Shown: positions 1-11,190, counted from the stretch's first letter. The stretch: 64,000 bases of DNA from Symbiodinium natans (GCA_905221605.1 CAJNDS010002435.1:256501-320500), one strand, 5' to 3'. Translations and numbers: made by a program. Notes: generated by a model not told the origin, from the letters alone.

Positions 1-290
1 ACTGCCAGGGCTTGAAGCCCTAAACCCTAAACCCTGAACCCTGAACCCTGAACCCTAAACCCTAAACCCTAAGCCCTAAGCCCCCTACACCGGGCCTGTT
101 TGTTCTCTAGGTTGAGGGTTTATAAGGCTGCGAGACTGGGGCGTGAAGAAAACCTTTGGGAAGCCGCTTTCCTAAAGAAACGACCTTCCTAACACCCCAC
201 AAGGAAGGGGGGGACACCCTAGACACCCCGCAATCCTGAAGCCTGAGTCCCCGGGTGGATGCCCCGTCTGCACGTACAACCCTGGTAGGG

Positions 291-376
291 CTTGGGGTTT
301 AGGGTTTAGGGTTTAGGGTTTAGGGTTTCGGGTTTAGGGTTTAGGGTTTAGGGTTCAGGGTTCAGGGTTTGGGGTT
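291..376 (+). repeat. telomeric tract TTTAGGG, with variants
   Basis: About a dozen heptamers with TTTCGGG, TTCAGGG and TTTGGGG variants. A C-strand tract lies 200 bases upstream at about 16-84, so the two face each other. Confidence 0.9.
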
Positions 377-771
377 AACCCTTTTGAACTGTTGTCAACC
401 CAGACTGGACCACTCGCTAAGAAGCAGTCTTGCACCTCCCCCAGCGCGGCCCCAACCATCTTGCTTCCAAGAGGTATGCTTGTCACCCTAACCCTCAACC
501 CTAAGCCCTAGGCCCTAAACCCTAAACCCTGGACCCCAAAACCCTTAATTAGAATGGGCTCAGGGTTCAGGGCTTGGGGCTTAGGCTTTGACCCCCAAAT
601 CCCTAAACCCGTTTCGCAACCCTAAGCCCCCGAACCCTAAACCCTAAACCCAAAGATGGCCTTGGAATCCTTTCTCCGATGGTGGTCCGACTGTTGTGAC
701 TTGTGCTCGAAGTCCACGTTGGGTGCCTTCAGCTGGTTTTGGGGGCCTGAGTCTGATGGGCCCTTTCTTAT

Positions 772-1073
772 CTACTATTTGCTTAGGAACCCCCCCCCAA
801 AAAAAACAAGAACAAGCAATCGCTGTATTGCACTTCTACGGGGAATATATACATATATATATATACATATATATATATACATATATATATACATATATAT
901 TCAGGTATATGTATATATATATATGTATGCACACGATTTAATCTTGCGCTTTTTGTTTATATATATATATATATAACAATAGCCCTTCTACGGAGTATAT
1001 ATATATACACACACGCGATTTAATCTTGTGTTTTTTTTTTTTGGGGGGGGGGGGGTGGCTCGTAAGCCAGTAG
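772..1073. mobile_element. TIR element family A, copy 1 (expanded)
   Basis: The left end CTACTATTTGCTTAGGAACC and the right end (GGCTCGTAAGCCAGTAG) are imperfect inverted repeats, followed inward by poly-C/A and T/poly-G runs, as in the other family A copies. The interior has grown: AT-rich microsatellite plus an internal direct duplication (CTTCTACGG ... GATTTAATCTTG at about 832-945 and 988-1030). No coding capacity, so non-autonomous. Confidence 0.6.
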
Positions 1074-1200
1074 TGGTTCTGGGATCTTGGGTTAGGGTAC
1101 CAGAAAGGGCCATGCTCTAGCTGTCATCCCCTCCCCCCTCTCCACTTCACATGGAGTCAGTCTTGCGAGGCTCAGGGATCAAATCTTAGGAGCCCTTTGG

Positions 1201-1275
1201 AGGTTTACGATATTAGGGGGTACCTTCTTCGGATCCTAAGGGGATCCTCCTATCTGGGTCTATATTCGAGGTTCC
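1201..1275. mobile_element. TIR element family D, copy 1
   Basis: Begins GTTTACGATATTAGGGGG and ends near TCTATATTCGAGG. The same terminal motif GTTTACGATA begins an inferred intron in the OPR-like gene and the element at 41585. Short, non-coding and without obvious target duplication. Confidence 0.5.
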
Positions 1276-1750
1276 TTCTTATCAAAAAAACCCATTTAAC
1301 CCTAAACCCTAAACCCTAAGGAACTATATGCTGGGTGACCTCGGGCTTAAGCGGCCGTGACCGAGCCTTAGCTTCGGGTTGTGCAGCTTCCTTCGTGTCA
1401 GCGACCTGCTGCAAAGGACTGCGAAGTGCGTTAGGGCTGCCTCGGGTTGAGGGGTTAGGGTGGTTGAGGGTTGAGGGTTGAGGGTTGAGGGTTTCGGGTT
1501 TAGGGTTTCTGGGGTTGAGGGGTTAGGGGTTTAAGAGGGTTCTGTTTACCAAAATCCCCCCGAAGAGGCATGAATCCATGTTGAAGCTGTGCCACTCAAC
1601 CGATCCCGGGATGCCCCTAAGCGTGTAAACTTTGAAGCTAGTCAGCGCTGAACCCAAAAATCCCGGGCCCGAATTCCTTCTGCTTTCGGCAAAAAGGTTT
1701 ATAGGCCTGAGGCCCCCAACCCTAAACCTTAGGGGCCCGAAGTTAAAGCC

Positions 1751-1830
1751 ATGTTCCCTACAACTTCTTCAAGCCAACGCCCGACACCTGTTCTAGTCAC
1801 TCTAAAGGACTCTAGTGTAAGGGGGAACAT
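1751..1830. mobile_element. TIR element family F, copy 4
   Basis: Bounded by ATGTTCCC on the left and GGGGGAACAT on the right, with the family's internal AAGGACT motif next to the right arm. 80 bp, non-coding. Confidence 0.5.
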
Positions 1831-2621
1831 CCCAGCTGCTAACGAAAGCCAAAGTCCCCCATGGTCTCCCAACTCCTGTAACTCCAGGTCGGCCTCTTTC
1901 GGCTCATGCCTCTCCGTGACAACGTCCTTCTTCTCGGCAACCTGGCGCGTGGGTTCGAACCCTCAACCCTAAACCCTAAACCCTAAACCCTCACCAAGTT
2001 GTTGGGTGGCTGGTTCCCTCAACTGAAGCTGCCTAGACCCTAGACCCTTTTGCGATGGCCCCAATGACCCAACCCACACAAATCTTCGCGGTCAACCCAT
2101 CCCCCTTCGAAGCCGCTAGAATCCACACCACACCTCAAGCCCGAAACAAGCCCAATCAAAATGCCCTACGAGTAGGAACCTTGAAGCCCTAACCCTAAAC
2201 CCTAAACCCTAAACCCTAAAGCCTAAACCCTAAACTGAAGCTGGAAAGACTCCTCTTCGCACTCTTCCCACCTCCTCTGTGAGCTTCGCAGGCGGGGTCT
2301 CAAGCAACAGGTCTTTGGTCTGCTCCTTCTTAAGGGCAGGGCTTGTGGCTTAGGGTTTAGGGCTTAGGGTTTAGGGGTTTAGGATTTAGGGTTTAGGGCT
2401 TCAAGGTTTAGGGTACCAGGCTCCGGGCCAAACAAGAATTAGGGTTCAGGGCTCCAGGTTTTCAGGTCTAGATTGAGAGGTTGAGCTGCTTTAGGGACTC
2501 CCACAACTAGGTTGCTTTAAGGGGGCGCTCTTTCGGCAGCCAAACCCGAACCTGGAACCCTAAACCCTAAACCCGAAACCCTAAGCCTTAAGCCTTAAGC
2601 CCATGATTTCTGGCGCTAAGG

Positions 2622-2668
2622 GCGAAGCCCTAACTAAGGGCGAAGCCCTAACTAAGGGCAAAGCCCAT
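2622..2668. repeat. 21-bp tandem repeat, about 2.3 copies
   Basis: Unit AAGGGCGAAGCCCTAACT repeats with a 21-bp period. The third copy has A for G in GGGCAAAGCCC. Confidence 0.7.
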
Positions 2669-2685
2669 CAAACGACGAACTTTAG

Positions 2686-2780
2686 CTAGGATGGCCCTTA
2701 GAGCCCGAAAAAAAATCCTGAATATGATCCTCTTAGATCCAACCAGGGAAACTACAAAATGTCCTGAGGGCCTCTCTAGT
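2686..2780. mobile_element. TIR element family G, copy 1
   Basis: Left end CTAGGATGGCCCTTA and right end GAGGGCCTCTCTAGTTAG form inverted arms. The shared core ATCCTGAATATGATCCTCTTA recurs in recognisable form at 12404, 37282 and 50865. Confidence 0.6.
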
Positions 2781-2871
2781 TAGGGATCCCTCTAAGGGCC
2801 ACATAGGGATGAAGGTTGCTGCGCAATGCTTGAGCACATAAGGACTCTCCATACAAAGTGCACTAAAACCA

Positions 2872-2878
2872 CACACAC

Positions 2879-2967
<89 letters not shown>

Positions 2968-3055
2968 AATACATATGCATATGCATATGCATATGCAGAC
3001 ATATATATATATACATACATACATGTACAAGTGTGTATACATATATATCTATATA
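2872..3055. repeat. (ATATAC)n microsatellite
   Basis: Perfect ATATAC hexamers over about 100 bases, passing into ATGCAT and AT/AC runs. The long open frames here on both strands (Tyr-Ile and Val-Tyr repeats) are artefacts of the repeat. Confidence 0.95.
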
Positions 3056-3360
3056 TGTAGTGTGGTAGGATACTAAGGGTACCTTGCCTTTAACGGTTTG
3101 CAAAGCTTTGGACTGTAGCTTGGGTCGTCTGTAGGCGCCTCTTCGATTTGGAAAGGGTCTTTCTTCATTTTATGTTTGTTTTTTTGGGGGGGTAGCATTT
3201 GTTAGTGTTATTCTAGGCATTGTAGCGGGGCTTCCAATTTGGGCTCCTGACAGGGTTTGTCGCGGGTGCGCTTGGGCGCGCTTGTGAAGACCCAGACTTC
3301 GTCGCCATGCTGAAAGACCGGCGCTTGGTCGCCCGGTATGCTTCCGTGCTACCACGCGCG

Positions 3361-3412
3361 CCTAAACCCTAAACCCTAAACCCTAAACCCTAAACCCTAA
3401 ACCCTAAACCCT
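3361..3412 (-). repeat. telomeric tract CCCTAAA, pure
   Basis: Seven perfect heptamers. A shorter tract follows at about 3459-3482, and degenerate ones at 3585-3835 mix AGAACCC with CTAAACC. Confidence 0.9.
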
Positions 3413-4749
3413 TTTTATTAGCACGGGCTGAGGAGGCTGCCGGCAACACCTGGAATCAAACCCTAAACCCTAAACCCTAAAAACCTCTGGGAACCCCTGA
3501 GATGCCTCAAACCCTCACACGATCGGAGATCTCTGCCGCAAAAGGTCCAACCCCCCCTCCCCCCCTCAAAGCCATGCAATCACAAGCCTAAACCCTAAAC
3601 CGCTTGTCTTTCTAGCCGGCCACGAAGCCCAGAAGGCCCTCAACCCTAAACCCTAAATCCTAACCCTCAAGCCTAAACCCTAAACCCCGAACCCTAAACC
3701 CTTTTTCTAGAACCCTAAACCCTAGAACCCCATTTAAACCCTAAACCCTAGAACCCAGAAGCCTAAACCCTAAACCCTAGAACCCTAAACCCTAAAACCC
3801 TAGAACCCAGAACCCTAAACCTTGAGCCCCGAAGGCCCAAACCTATAGACGGCTCACCTTCACCAAGGGATGCAAATGGCGAAGGCCTAGAAGGGCCTTT
3901 AGGGTTTAGGGTTTAGGGAGTCACCCCTTGAACTGGCTAAGGAACTGAGATAGGGTGCCGTGTACGATACGCTTTCTTCTCTTGACAATAAGCCCTAAAA
4001 CGACCCGGAACTCTAAGGCCGTTCCCGGACTCCCGAACCCCTAAACCCTAAACCCTAATGTTAGGGCCCCTTTAATAACCCCCCCCCCCCCCCCCAATCT
4101 TGTTTTGGTCCCCGGGGTTTGGAGGGGTGGAAAAAACAGAGGGGGTGGAAAAAAAGAGGGGGTGTCAATGATGCGGATTCTGGGGGTCTGGGGTCTGGGA
4201 AACGAGATCTGCTTCTCTAAAGACTGAGCCTCGGAGCTCTTTCAAGCCAGCTCAGCTGAAAAGTCTTCTCTGCAATGGAACTCTTAAGCCATTTTCAGTA
4301 AAATTTTCAATTCCTGGCCGGAAAAAATTTTACAATTACCACCCCATTATTATTATCACCGGACCCCGCTATATAGACTTGTTTACATACATCGGCCCGA
4401 AAACCTCCCGTAATGGAAAGTAGTCTTCGGCTGGGGCCCGGCGAATATTACTATTACCACCCCATGTATAAATGGGACGTTAACATTAAACCCTAAACCC
4501 CAAGCCTGCTTTTTTGAACCCGGACTCAAGGCAACCTAAGCCTTAAACCTTAAACCCTCTCATGGGAACCGAATTCACGCAAACCTAAACCCTAGACCCT
4601 AGACCCTAGACCCGAAATCCTAAACCCTAAACCCTAAACCCTAAACCCTGCCATCGGAACCCGAATTCAAGTTCCTTGGTAAAAAAAAGTGCTGCTCCTT
4701 GGGCTGCTCCTTCGCGTCCATCCGAAGCTTCTCATCCTTCTGTCCGCCT

Positions 4750-4890
4750 GGGGTTTGGGGTTTAGGGTTTAGGGTTTATAGGGTTTAGGGTTTAGGGTTT
4801 AGGGTTCAGGGTTCAGGGTTCAGGGTTCAGGGTTCAGGGTGTACGGATTAGGGTTTACTGTTTAGGGTTTAGGGTTTAGGGTTTAAGGGT
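4750..4890 (+). repeat. telomeric tract with TTCAGGG sub-block
   Basis: TTTAGGG units surround a run of five to six TTCAGGG units (4804-4840). The variant occurs as a homogeneous block rather than scattered. Confidence 0.9.
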
Positions 4891-5732
4891 CTTTCGGAGG
4901 GGGGGTGTAAGGCTTAGGGCTTAGGATCCTCAGAGCAGCATGGTTCTGGGGCTTCGTTTTGCAGTTCGTGACACCTTACGATCCCCCTGGCCCTCGGGCC
5001 TGAACCCTCCCTGCATGAGGCTTGAACTTTTAAAACTTGCTATACTGGACCTGCTTAACCGGCCAGGACGGGCTTTCTTAGCCTTAGCCCACACCCTGAA
5101 CGCTAGACCGCACTTGAATGCTGTTTTATTCTTTCGTGCTGTTTGTTGCGGCTGTGCGCTCTTTCCGCGTTCACTTAGTTATTGTCATGAACTGTTTCGA
5201 GTAAATGGTTTTGTTCCTTCCTTGTGTCGTTTAGTGTTTTTGCGATGCTTCTTCCAGCTTGTTCTTTATATACTCTTGATGCATCTACTTCGTCCTTTGC
5301 GTGCATCATGGCTACGTTATTTCAGCATTCTTTCTTTCATTAGTTCTTGATTTTCCCTTTGTTTGGGGCAAGGCTCTCTATCTCTCTCGCTCCCTTCGTA
5401 TGAGTATCTGTGGATGCGAACACACGCACACACGCACGCACGGACGCACGGGCGCACGCACATGAAGATGCCGGGGCACTCAATGGATTGGCCAGAAAGT
5501 TCACCTTGGCGAAGAATACGTTAAGTCTGCGTTGTTTGAAACGGAAGCTTCTTCCTGAAAACCCAATAAGACCCCATCAACCTCCGCCCTAGCCTCCTAC
5601 CTCCTTCAAGCTACCCTTATGTAGGGGTCGAAATTATTATTAATAGTATTCCCATATTCTCTTTGCACTTAAACGATAACAACCCGCAAAACCCTATTCT
5701 AATCACTAAAGCCCCTAAAGTAGCCCTAAAAC

Positions 5733-5828
5733 CTAAACCCTAAACCCTGAACCCTGAACCCTGAAACCTGAAACCTGAAACCTGAACCCGAAACCCTAAA
5801 CCCTAAACCCCAAACTAAACCCTAAACC
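5733..5828 (-). repeat. degenerate telomeric tract
   Basis: CCCTAAA mixed with runs of CCCTGAA and CCTGAAA. Confidence 0.85.
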
Positions 5829-6180
5829 CCACAAATCCTAAAACCGTCCCAAAGCCATGGCATACTGGAAGGCCACTGATAACTTCAACACAACTCTCAG
5901 GTCTTATGCCTTACGTGCGGCCAAGCCAGCCCCAGAAACTCAGCACTACTAGCTGAGTTCCCGAACCCTAAACCCTAAACCCTAAACCCCTGATCTCAGG
6001 CGTCTCAGTGAGTAGGCCGTGACCGACCCTGGAGATGTCTATCGGATAAGGGTCTAGGGTTTAGGGCTTAGGGTGTAGGGTTTAGGGTTTAGGGTTTAGG
6101 GTTGGGGTTGAAGGAAATCGGAGTAGCATCGGAGAACCCTGTATGCAGACAGCCAAGGGCGTCACAGCCTCCTTGAAGCC

Positions 6181-6315
6181 ACAGCGCCTCTTCTCCATCA
6201 AAGGCACCACCTCGAGGGTTTAGGGTTTAGGGCGGTTTAGGGTTTAGGGTTTAGGGTTTAGGGTTTAGGGTTTAGGGTTTAGGGAACAGCGCCTCTTTTC
6301 CAAAGGCACCACCTC
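6181..6315. repeat. telomeric tract flanked by 30-33-bp direct repeats
   Basis: A TTTAGGG tract (6214-6285) lies between two copies of one unique sequence: 6181-6213 and 6286-6315. Both start ACAGCGCCTCTT and end AAAGGCACCACCTC. They differ by a 3-base indel and one substitution. Confidence 0.85.
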
Positions 6316-6363
6316 CGGTTGTTGAGAGCTCTAGGAGGAGACCCTAGACCCCGTAAAGTTTCT

Positions 6364-6483
6364 GGGTTTAGGGTTTAGGGCTAGGGTTCAGGGTTCAGGG
6401 TTCAGGGTTCAGGGTTCAGGGTTCAGGGTTCAGGGTTCAGGGTTTAGGGTTTAGGGTTTAGGGTTTAGGGTATAGGGTATAGG
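6364..6483 (+). repeat. telomeric tract with homogeneous TTCAGGG block
   Basis: A run of about eight TTCAGGG units (about 6386-6441) is enclosed by TTTAGGG and passes into TATAGGG units. Confidence 0.9.
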
Positions 6484-7317
6484 TTTTCGGGTTCAGGGTT
6501 CCAAGTTTAGGGGTTTGAGGCCTGGGGCTTAGGGCCTAAGCCTTACAAGCAGGGAAACCGTATTGGTGAGTTGTTCACCAGTTTGGGGGAAGGGCGGGGG
6601 CGGGCACCCTCCTCAAGAGTGTAGGCTTAGGATTTCGGGTTTAATGATTTATTTTAGGGAGGCTGCCGTCTTTGTCCTTCAAACGCGCAACTCCACAAAG
6701 CCTGTACACTGAAATCAGAGATGTGCAGGCCATAAGGTATTAAAAGCACTTGTGTCTAACGTCTGCACACACACCCATCTGCAATGGAACGGGAACACAA
6801 CCTGTCTCCGACTGCCGGGCGAAGCGATAACACGATGCAACGTCTTAAAGCAATGCACTGAGGTGAGAAGAGGCACAAGGAAAACAATGGAAAGCTCAAG
6901 TCGAGAAGCACCCAGCCAATCAACCACTCTCAAGTGCCAAGTATTGAAACAAAACACACGGGCTTCTGCGACTTGCTACAAGGCCTCATTTTACTGCACT
7001 GCCCGCAACCCCAAGATGAAGCTGCGAAGCTGTCCTAGCTGTCCGAATTCAACGATGCGGCTATGCGGAATTGCAGGCATGCCATCGGGCAGAAACAAAG
7101 CAAGCACATTTTAAAAAGTGGTACGTGGATTTCCTCCAATGAACATCAAGGCGCTCGCTACTACCACGAGCAGCACGACTATCTACATCCGTCCTTCTCC
7201 TATTCGAGATTTATATGGTTTAGGGTTTAGGGTTTGGGGTTTAGGGTTTAGGGTTAGGCTTGTTCATGACAGTCCGGCGTTCTAGCGCTCAACCTCCGCC
7301 AGTGCCCACACTCCTGC

Positions 7318-7908
7318 TTACACAGGAACCGAATCCTCGTCGAACTTTGTCCGGCATGCGGGACACGATCTTGCAGATTCCGAAGCAGAAGACACCGACC
7401 ACGACGCAATGCACTCTTCATGGAAGACATGGCCACATGGTAGAAGCGCGACGTGGCTTGCTGGCTGGAAGTCGTCGAGGCAACATAAGCAAGTTGACAA
7501 GGACGCGGCCTGTGCGGCAAACAGGGTCGTCTGCAGCTCCAGGGCGGGTCGAGACAGCTCCCATTTGGGCCTCTTCCCCTTTTCTATGCGGAAGCAGCAA
7601 AATTGAGGACAGATTGAATCCAGTGTGTCGTACCTGCACGGAGCCCACACACGACTGGTCTCATCCTGCTTCTCAAGGGAGATGGGGGTCACAAGGTCGC
7701 TGTTCTCACGCCCAGCGTTCCCAATGAGCATGACGGATATCCCTACAAGCATCACACAGCAGACGGGGATGGTCATCAAGACTAGCCAGTTTCTCCGATA
7801 CTCGGATGGGGACATGGTGATCATTGATGCGCACATGCCCAGAGCACAGAGGACGAAGATCGAGGACACGAGTATGAAGTGCATCTTCCTCCGCTCATTC
7901 CAGGCCAT
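7318..7908 (-). CDS. two-TM RING-H2 finger protein (putative E3 ubiquitin ligase)
   Basis: An uninterrupted 196-codon frame with an ATG start; an in-frame TAA lies 11 codons upstream, so the start is constrained. Residues about 9-30 and 41-63 are two hydrophobic segments, predicting membrane anchoring near the N-terminus. A linker follows, then a C-terminal RING-H2 finger (about residues 138-190). It reads C-x2-C, then 13 residues to the core CGHVFHEEC (C-x-H-x2-H-x2-C), then 15 residues to CPAC. All eight zinc ligands are present. Membrane RING-H2 proteins of this plan usually act as ubiquitin ligases; substrate and organelle cannot be told. The chain ends soon after the finger and a telomeric tract follows about 65 bases downstream. 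No intron is needed, though a 5' exon cannot be excluded. The neighbourhood gives no functional clue. Confidence 0.75.
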   Translation of the reverse strand: MAWNERRKMHFILVSSIFVLCALGMCASMITMSPSEYRRNWLVLMTIPVCCVMLVGISVMLIGNAGRENSDLVTPISLEKQDETSRVWAPCRYDTLDSICPQFCCFRIEKGKRPKWELSRPALELQTTLFAAQAASLSTCLCCLDDFQPASHVALLPCGHVFHEECIASWSVSSASESARSCPACRTKFDEDSVPV

Positions 7909-8091
7909 GTTCGCACGTCTCTGGCCCAGGGAACCGGCGGACCCTGCGTATTATGAACGACACCACCCCATAACCTCACAAGCCAGGGACGGCTGCGGCA
8001 CCAACAGCTTCCCTCTCAAGCCGCGACCCTTGCGCACTTGAAGGCTCAAGGGTTGTAAGTGCCCCAAAAAAGGGGCAGAACCACAGTTTCC

Positions 8092-8143
8092 TGTAGTTAC
8101 TAGTTATAACCTTATTGACAAGTACCGCATGAATCTCCAAGTA
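8092..8143. mobile_element. family C element fragment (right end)
   Basis: TTATAACC..., AGTACCGCATGAATCTCC and AAGTAG match the right end of the complete family C copies at 15002 and 19568. The left arm is not recognisable. Confidence 0.5.
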
Positions 8144-8216
8144 GTGAGTGATAGTGGGAGGACTACCAGATCAACTTGCGCCATGAGTCTTTCCTCGAGT
8201 CCTTTCCTGACACCGC

Positions 8217-8291
8217 ATGAGGGTTTAGGGTTTAGGGGTTTAGGGGTTTAGGGGTTTAGGGGTTTAGGGGTTTAGGGTTTAGGGTATGAGG
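8217..8291 (+). repeat. octamer telomeric tract TTTAGGGG
   Basis: Mostly 8-base TTTAGGGG units. ATGAGG occurs at both borders (8217-8222 and 8286-8291), a possible but short flanking duplication. Confidence 0.8.
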
Positions 8292-8762
8292 ATGGACGGC
8301 CTTTGACACACACCGTGGCTCCGAAGGTTCTACACTACTCTCAACACCTCAACCACCAAAACCTTGCTACCCTAAACCCTATATAAACTCTCTTCTCCCC
8401 TAGGCCCTAGATTAAGGGGATTAAGGGGTTGAGGGCAATTAATGGGTTTTAGGGGATTAAGGTGTTGAGGGGTTTAGGGGTTTAGGGTTTTCCAGGTTTA
8501 GGGGTTTAGAGTTTAGGGTTTTGGTTCAGATCTCTGCGTGCTCGGTTCCAGGGTACAGCAGGCACACATTGTGGGATCCATGGTCGGGGTCGCGTGATTT
8601 CTGAATGATTTCTCGGAAGGTCTGGGATTGAGTTTAGGGTTTTGGGCTTCAACCCTCAAGCCAAGCCTTTTCTTGGGCTTTTGGGGGGACTCTGACAGCC
8701 TCCGCCAAATAGAGCTGATACTTGTGGTCGATGATGTCACCTCTTGTGGCTGACCATGGTCG

Positions 8763-8840
8763 TTTAGGGTTTAGGGTTTAGGGTTTGGGGTTTAGGGTTT
8801 GGGGTTTGGGGTTTAGGGTTTGGGGTTTAGGGTTTAGGGT
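8763..8840 (+). repeat. telomeric tract mixed with TTTGGGG
   Basis: TTTAGGG and TTTGGGG units alternate irregularly. Confidence 0.85.
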
Positions 8841-9028
8841 GTGTGGTTGGCGTTAACATGGTTGCCATGGCGATTCCACAATCAACGTCTACCTATACCC
8901 TGCAAAGGGCATCCGCCGCGCCCCTGATCTTGGCAAGAGGAAAGTACAGGCCATGCGCAAACCCCAAGCAGAAGGTCTCGAAAACTGCGAACAAAAACTC
9001 GCGACCAGTCGACACGCCTCAAACTTTC

Positions 9029-9105
9029 GTTAGGGTTTAGGGTTTAGGGTTCAGGGTTCAGGGTGCAGGGTTTAGGGTTTAGGGTTCAGGGTTGAGGGTT
9101 TGGGG
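9029..9105 (+). repeat. telomeric tract, degenerate
   Basis: TTTAGGG with TTCAGGG, TGCAGGG and TTGAGGG units. Confidence 0.8.
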
Positions 9106-9453
9106 TCTTGCATGAGGGAGTTTGTTGTCGTGTTTGCTTGGGGCCTGGGCTTGCAGAAGGAAGCGCTGCGAAAGAGCCCAAAAGTCCGAGATACTCGAAG
9201 TGCCACAAACGACTCTCGGGTCAGCGCAAGCTGCACTATCGACTGCGCCATACCCCTAGCTGCATGGTGGTGGATCATAATGCCTGTTCCCAAAACAATC
9301 CGATGTTTCTCTCGAGACACCCAGTGGGAAACCCAAGCAATGACCTGCACATCAACTCCCCCCCTCCCCCCCTCCCCCCCCGCCCCCCACAATATATGCC
9401 ACCAAAGAACACAAATACACAGACTGAGGGCCCTGAATCCAGAGGCACTGGTC

Positions 9454-9512
9454 GAGAAGGTCGGGGGAACCCTAAACCCTAAACCCTAAACCCTAAACAC
9501 ACGGAGAAGGTC
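9454..9512. repeat. short telomeric tract between 9-bp direct repeats
   Basis: A CCCTAAA tract (about 9469-9497) is bracketed by GAGAAGGTC at 9454-9462 and 9504-9512. Confidence 0.75.
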
Positions 9513-9603
9513 AAGAAAGTTTCGTCAGGGCGGTTCCACTGATGCTAACAGGTCGCCAGCATGGAACCCGGCTTCCCGGTCTTTGAGGAGGGCCCCCTGC
9601 GAG

Positions 9604-9712
9604 AGGGTTTAGGGTTTAGGGTTTGGGGTTTGGGGTTTAGGGTTTAGGGTTTAGGGTTCAGGGTTTAGGGTTTAGGGTTTAGGGCTTAGGGCTTAGGGTT
9701 TAGGGTTTAGGG
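9604..9712 (+). repeat. telomeric tract
   Basis: About fifteen heptamers, with TTTGGGG, TTCAGGG and GCTTAGG variants. Confidence 0.9.
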
Positions 9713-10015
9713 AAAGCGGGTCGGAAGGCCAGAGCTTGCTTGTGAAACTTCAGCCACTTCCTTGGGGACTCCGACACCCTTGCGGTTGAGGTTTTGGGGT
9801 TTAGGGTTTAGGGCCACGGCTTAGGATTTAGGGTTTAGGACTTAGGACTTAGGGCTTTGTGGTCGTCATTGGTCCTTACATCCTTTACGGGGCGTGGCGT
9901 GTGCTCTTCAGCTTTGGAGCCCCTTTTTGCATCGTGGGTGTTGCCAGAAACTGCCTAAGCACAGGCTTTCAGTGCTTCCTACCCCTAAACCTTAAACCCC
10001 AAACAACAAACCCCA

Positions 10016-10112
10016 ACCCTAAACCCTAAACCCTAAACCCTAAACCCTAAACCCTAAACCCTAAACCCTAAACCCTAGCCCTAAACCCGAAACCCTAAAC
10101 CCTAAACCCTAA
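10016..10112 (-). repeat. telomeric tract CCCTAAA
   Basis: Nearly pure heptamers, a little degenerate at the right end (CCCGAAA). About 90 bases on, a G-strand tract (10205-10290) points the other way. Confidence 0.9.
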
Positions 10113-10204
10113 TGTCATCAGAACCACCCAGCAATCCCTACACCGCAACTTGCGGCCGATGGCACCCACCGCTCATCATCCTTCACCTCCGCTTAGGGGG
10201 AATG

Positions 10205-10290
10205 TAGGGTTTAGGGTTTAGGGTTTAGGGTTTAGGGTTTGGGGTTTAGGGTTTAGGGTTCAGGGTTTAGGGTTTCGGGTTTAGGGTTTA
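10205..10290 (+). repeat. telomeric tract TTTAGGG
   Basis: About eleven heptamers with single TTTGGGG, TTCAGGG and TTTCGGG variants. Confidence 0.9.
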
Positions 10291-10395
10291 ACCTTTAGGG
10301 CTGGCGCTGTGGCACAAGGGTCCTGAACGCCATATGCACATGGATCGAAGACGGGCTTGCGCGCTCTGTTGGCCCTTAAACACAAAATACCTATG

Positions 10396-10498
10396 TGGGT
10401 GGTTGTCAAAATTATGGTCCCTTTTTGGGTACCCTAAATATTAGGTGCCGTATTATAATAGGGACCCAAAAAGGGACTATAATTTTGACAACCACCCA
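10396..10498. mobile_element. TIR element family H, copy 1 (near-perfect)
   Basis: The outer 35 bases on each side are inverted repeats with a single mismatch, starting TGGGTGGTTGTCAAAATTAT. The middle holds GGTGCCGTATTATAATAG. At 103 bp it has no coding capacity. The near-identity of the arms suggests recent activity or folding constraint. TATG occurs just outside on the left and two bases outside on the right, too short to call a target duplication. Confidence 0.75.
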
Positions 10499-10865
10499 TG
10501 TATGTTCAAACCCTGAGTTCTGTGCTAAAAAATCGCAGTTTTGGCTGTCTCTCTCACCAAATCCTGGGGTCCCCTCCCCCCACCAAAAAAAAACCTAAAC
10601 CCTAAACCCTAAACCCTAATTGTTGGTATTTTTTGGTACACATTAGTGACATAGAAGGGTCTTGCGACTCGTCGGCTCAGGCCAATCGTATTCCCTGTAA
10701 ACCCTGAACCCTAAACCCTAAATACTAAACCTAAACCCTAAACCCTGAACCCTGAACCCTAAACCCTCAAACCCTTCGAAGCAAGCTGAGCGGCCATCTC
10801 AAAGAGCGCGCGTGGGGTCATCTTCTCGTGCCCTTTCTCACCATCCTCACGCGCCGGGTGTGTTC

Positions 10866-10972
10866 TGGGTTTAGGGTTTGGGGTTTATAGGGTTTAGGGT
10901 TTAGGGTTTAGGGTTTAGGGTTTAGGGTTTAGGGTTTAGGGGTTTAGGGTTTAGGGTTTAGGGCGTAGGGTA
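10866..10972 (+). repeat. telomeric tract TTTAGGG
   Basis: About fifteen heptamers, with a TTTATAGGG slip near the left end. Confidence 0.9.
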
Positions 10973-11104
10973 CTGCAGCTGAATGTCGACTGCTGGAAGC
11001 CTGTCCCCAACCCTAAGCTCTACATCTTAAACGTGATGAGAAAGGCAGTGAGAATCTGGAGGTCTCCGAAAATCAGGAATCCCTAATATAGACCCAAATA
11101 GTAA

Positions 11105-11190
11105 GATTCTCTTATAATAATAATAAGAAGAATAATAATAAGAAGAACAATAATAACACTAATAATAATTAATGATAATAATAATAATCA
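11105..11190. repeat. (AAT)n/(AAG)n trinucleotide repeat
   Basis: Interrupted ATA/AAT triplets, with AGAAG in the first half. Confidence 0.9.

Larger units (their letters stand above)
1..7253. other. gene-poor telomeric-tract mosaic, left part
   Basis: I see no convincing gene here. The stretch alternates telomeric tracts of both orientations with unique islands, AT microsatellites and the inverted-repeat elements listed separately. A T-rich open frame at 4940-5350 (136 codons, hydrophobic) and one at 6752-7114 lack recognisable domains. Several other open frames end in Asn-Pro-Lys-Pro only because CCCTAAACCC reads that way. Confidence 0.6.

Noticed and set aside
1930-1975. GGGTTCGAACCCT resembling a tRNA T-arm
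   Set aside because: No A-box, anticodon arm or acceptor pairing fits upstream; telomere-like sequence makes such a palindrome by chance.
2733-3103. Open frames rich in Tyr-Val and Tyr-Ile on both strands
   Set aside because: They are read from the ATATAC microsatellite; the repeat has no stop codon in these frames.
4940-5350. Hydrophobic 136-codon open frame
   Set aside because: It lies in a T-rich stretch and has no recognisable motif; hydrophobicity follows from base composition.
7260-7727. 155-codon plus-strand open frame
   Set aside because: It is the shadow of the RING-H2 gene on the other strand and shows no domain of its own.
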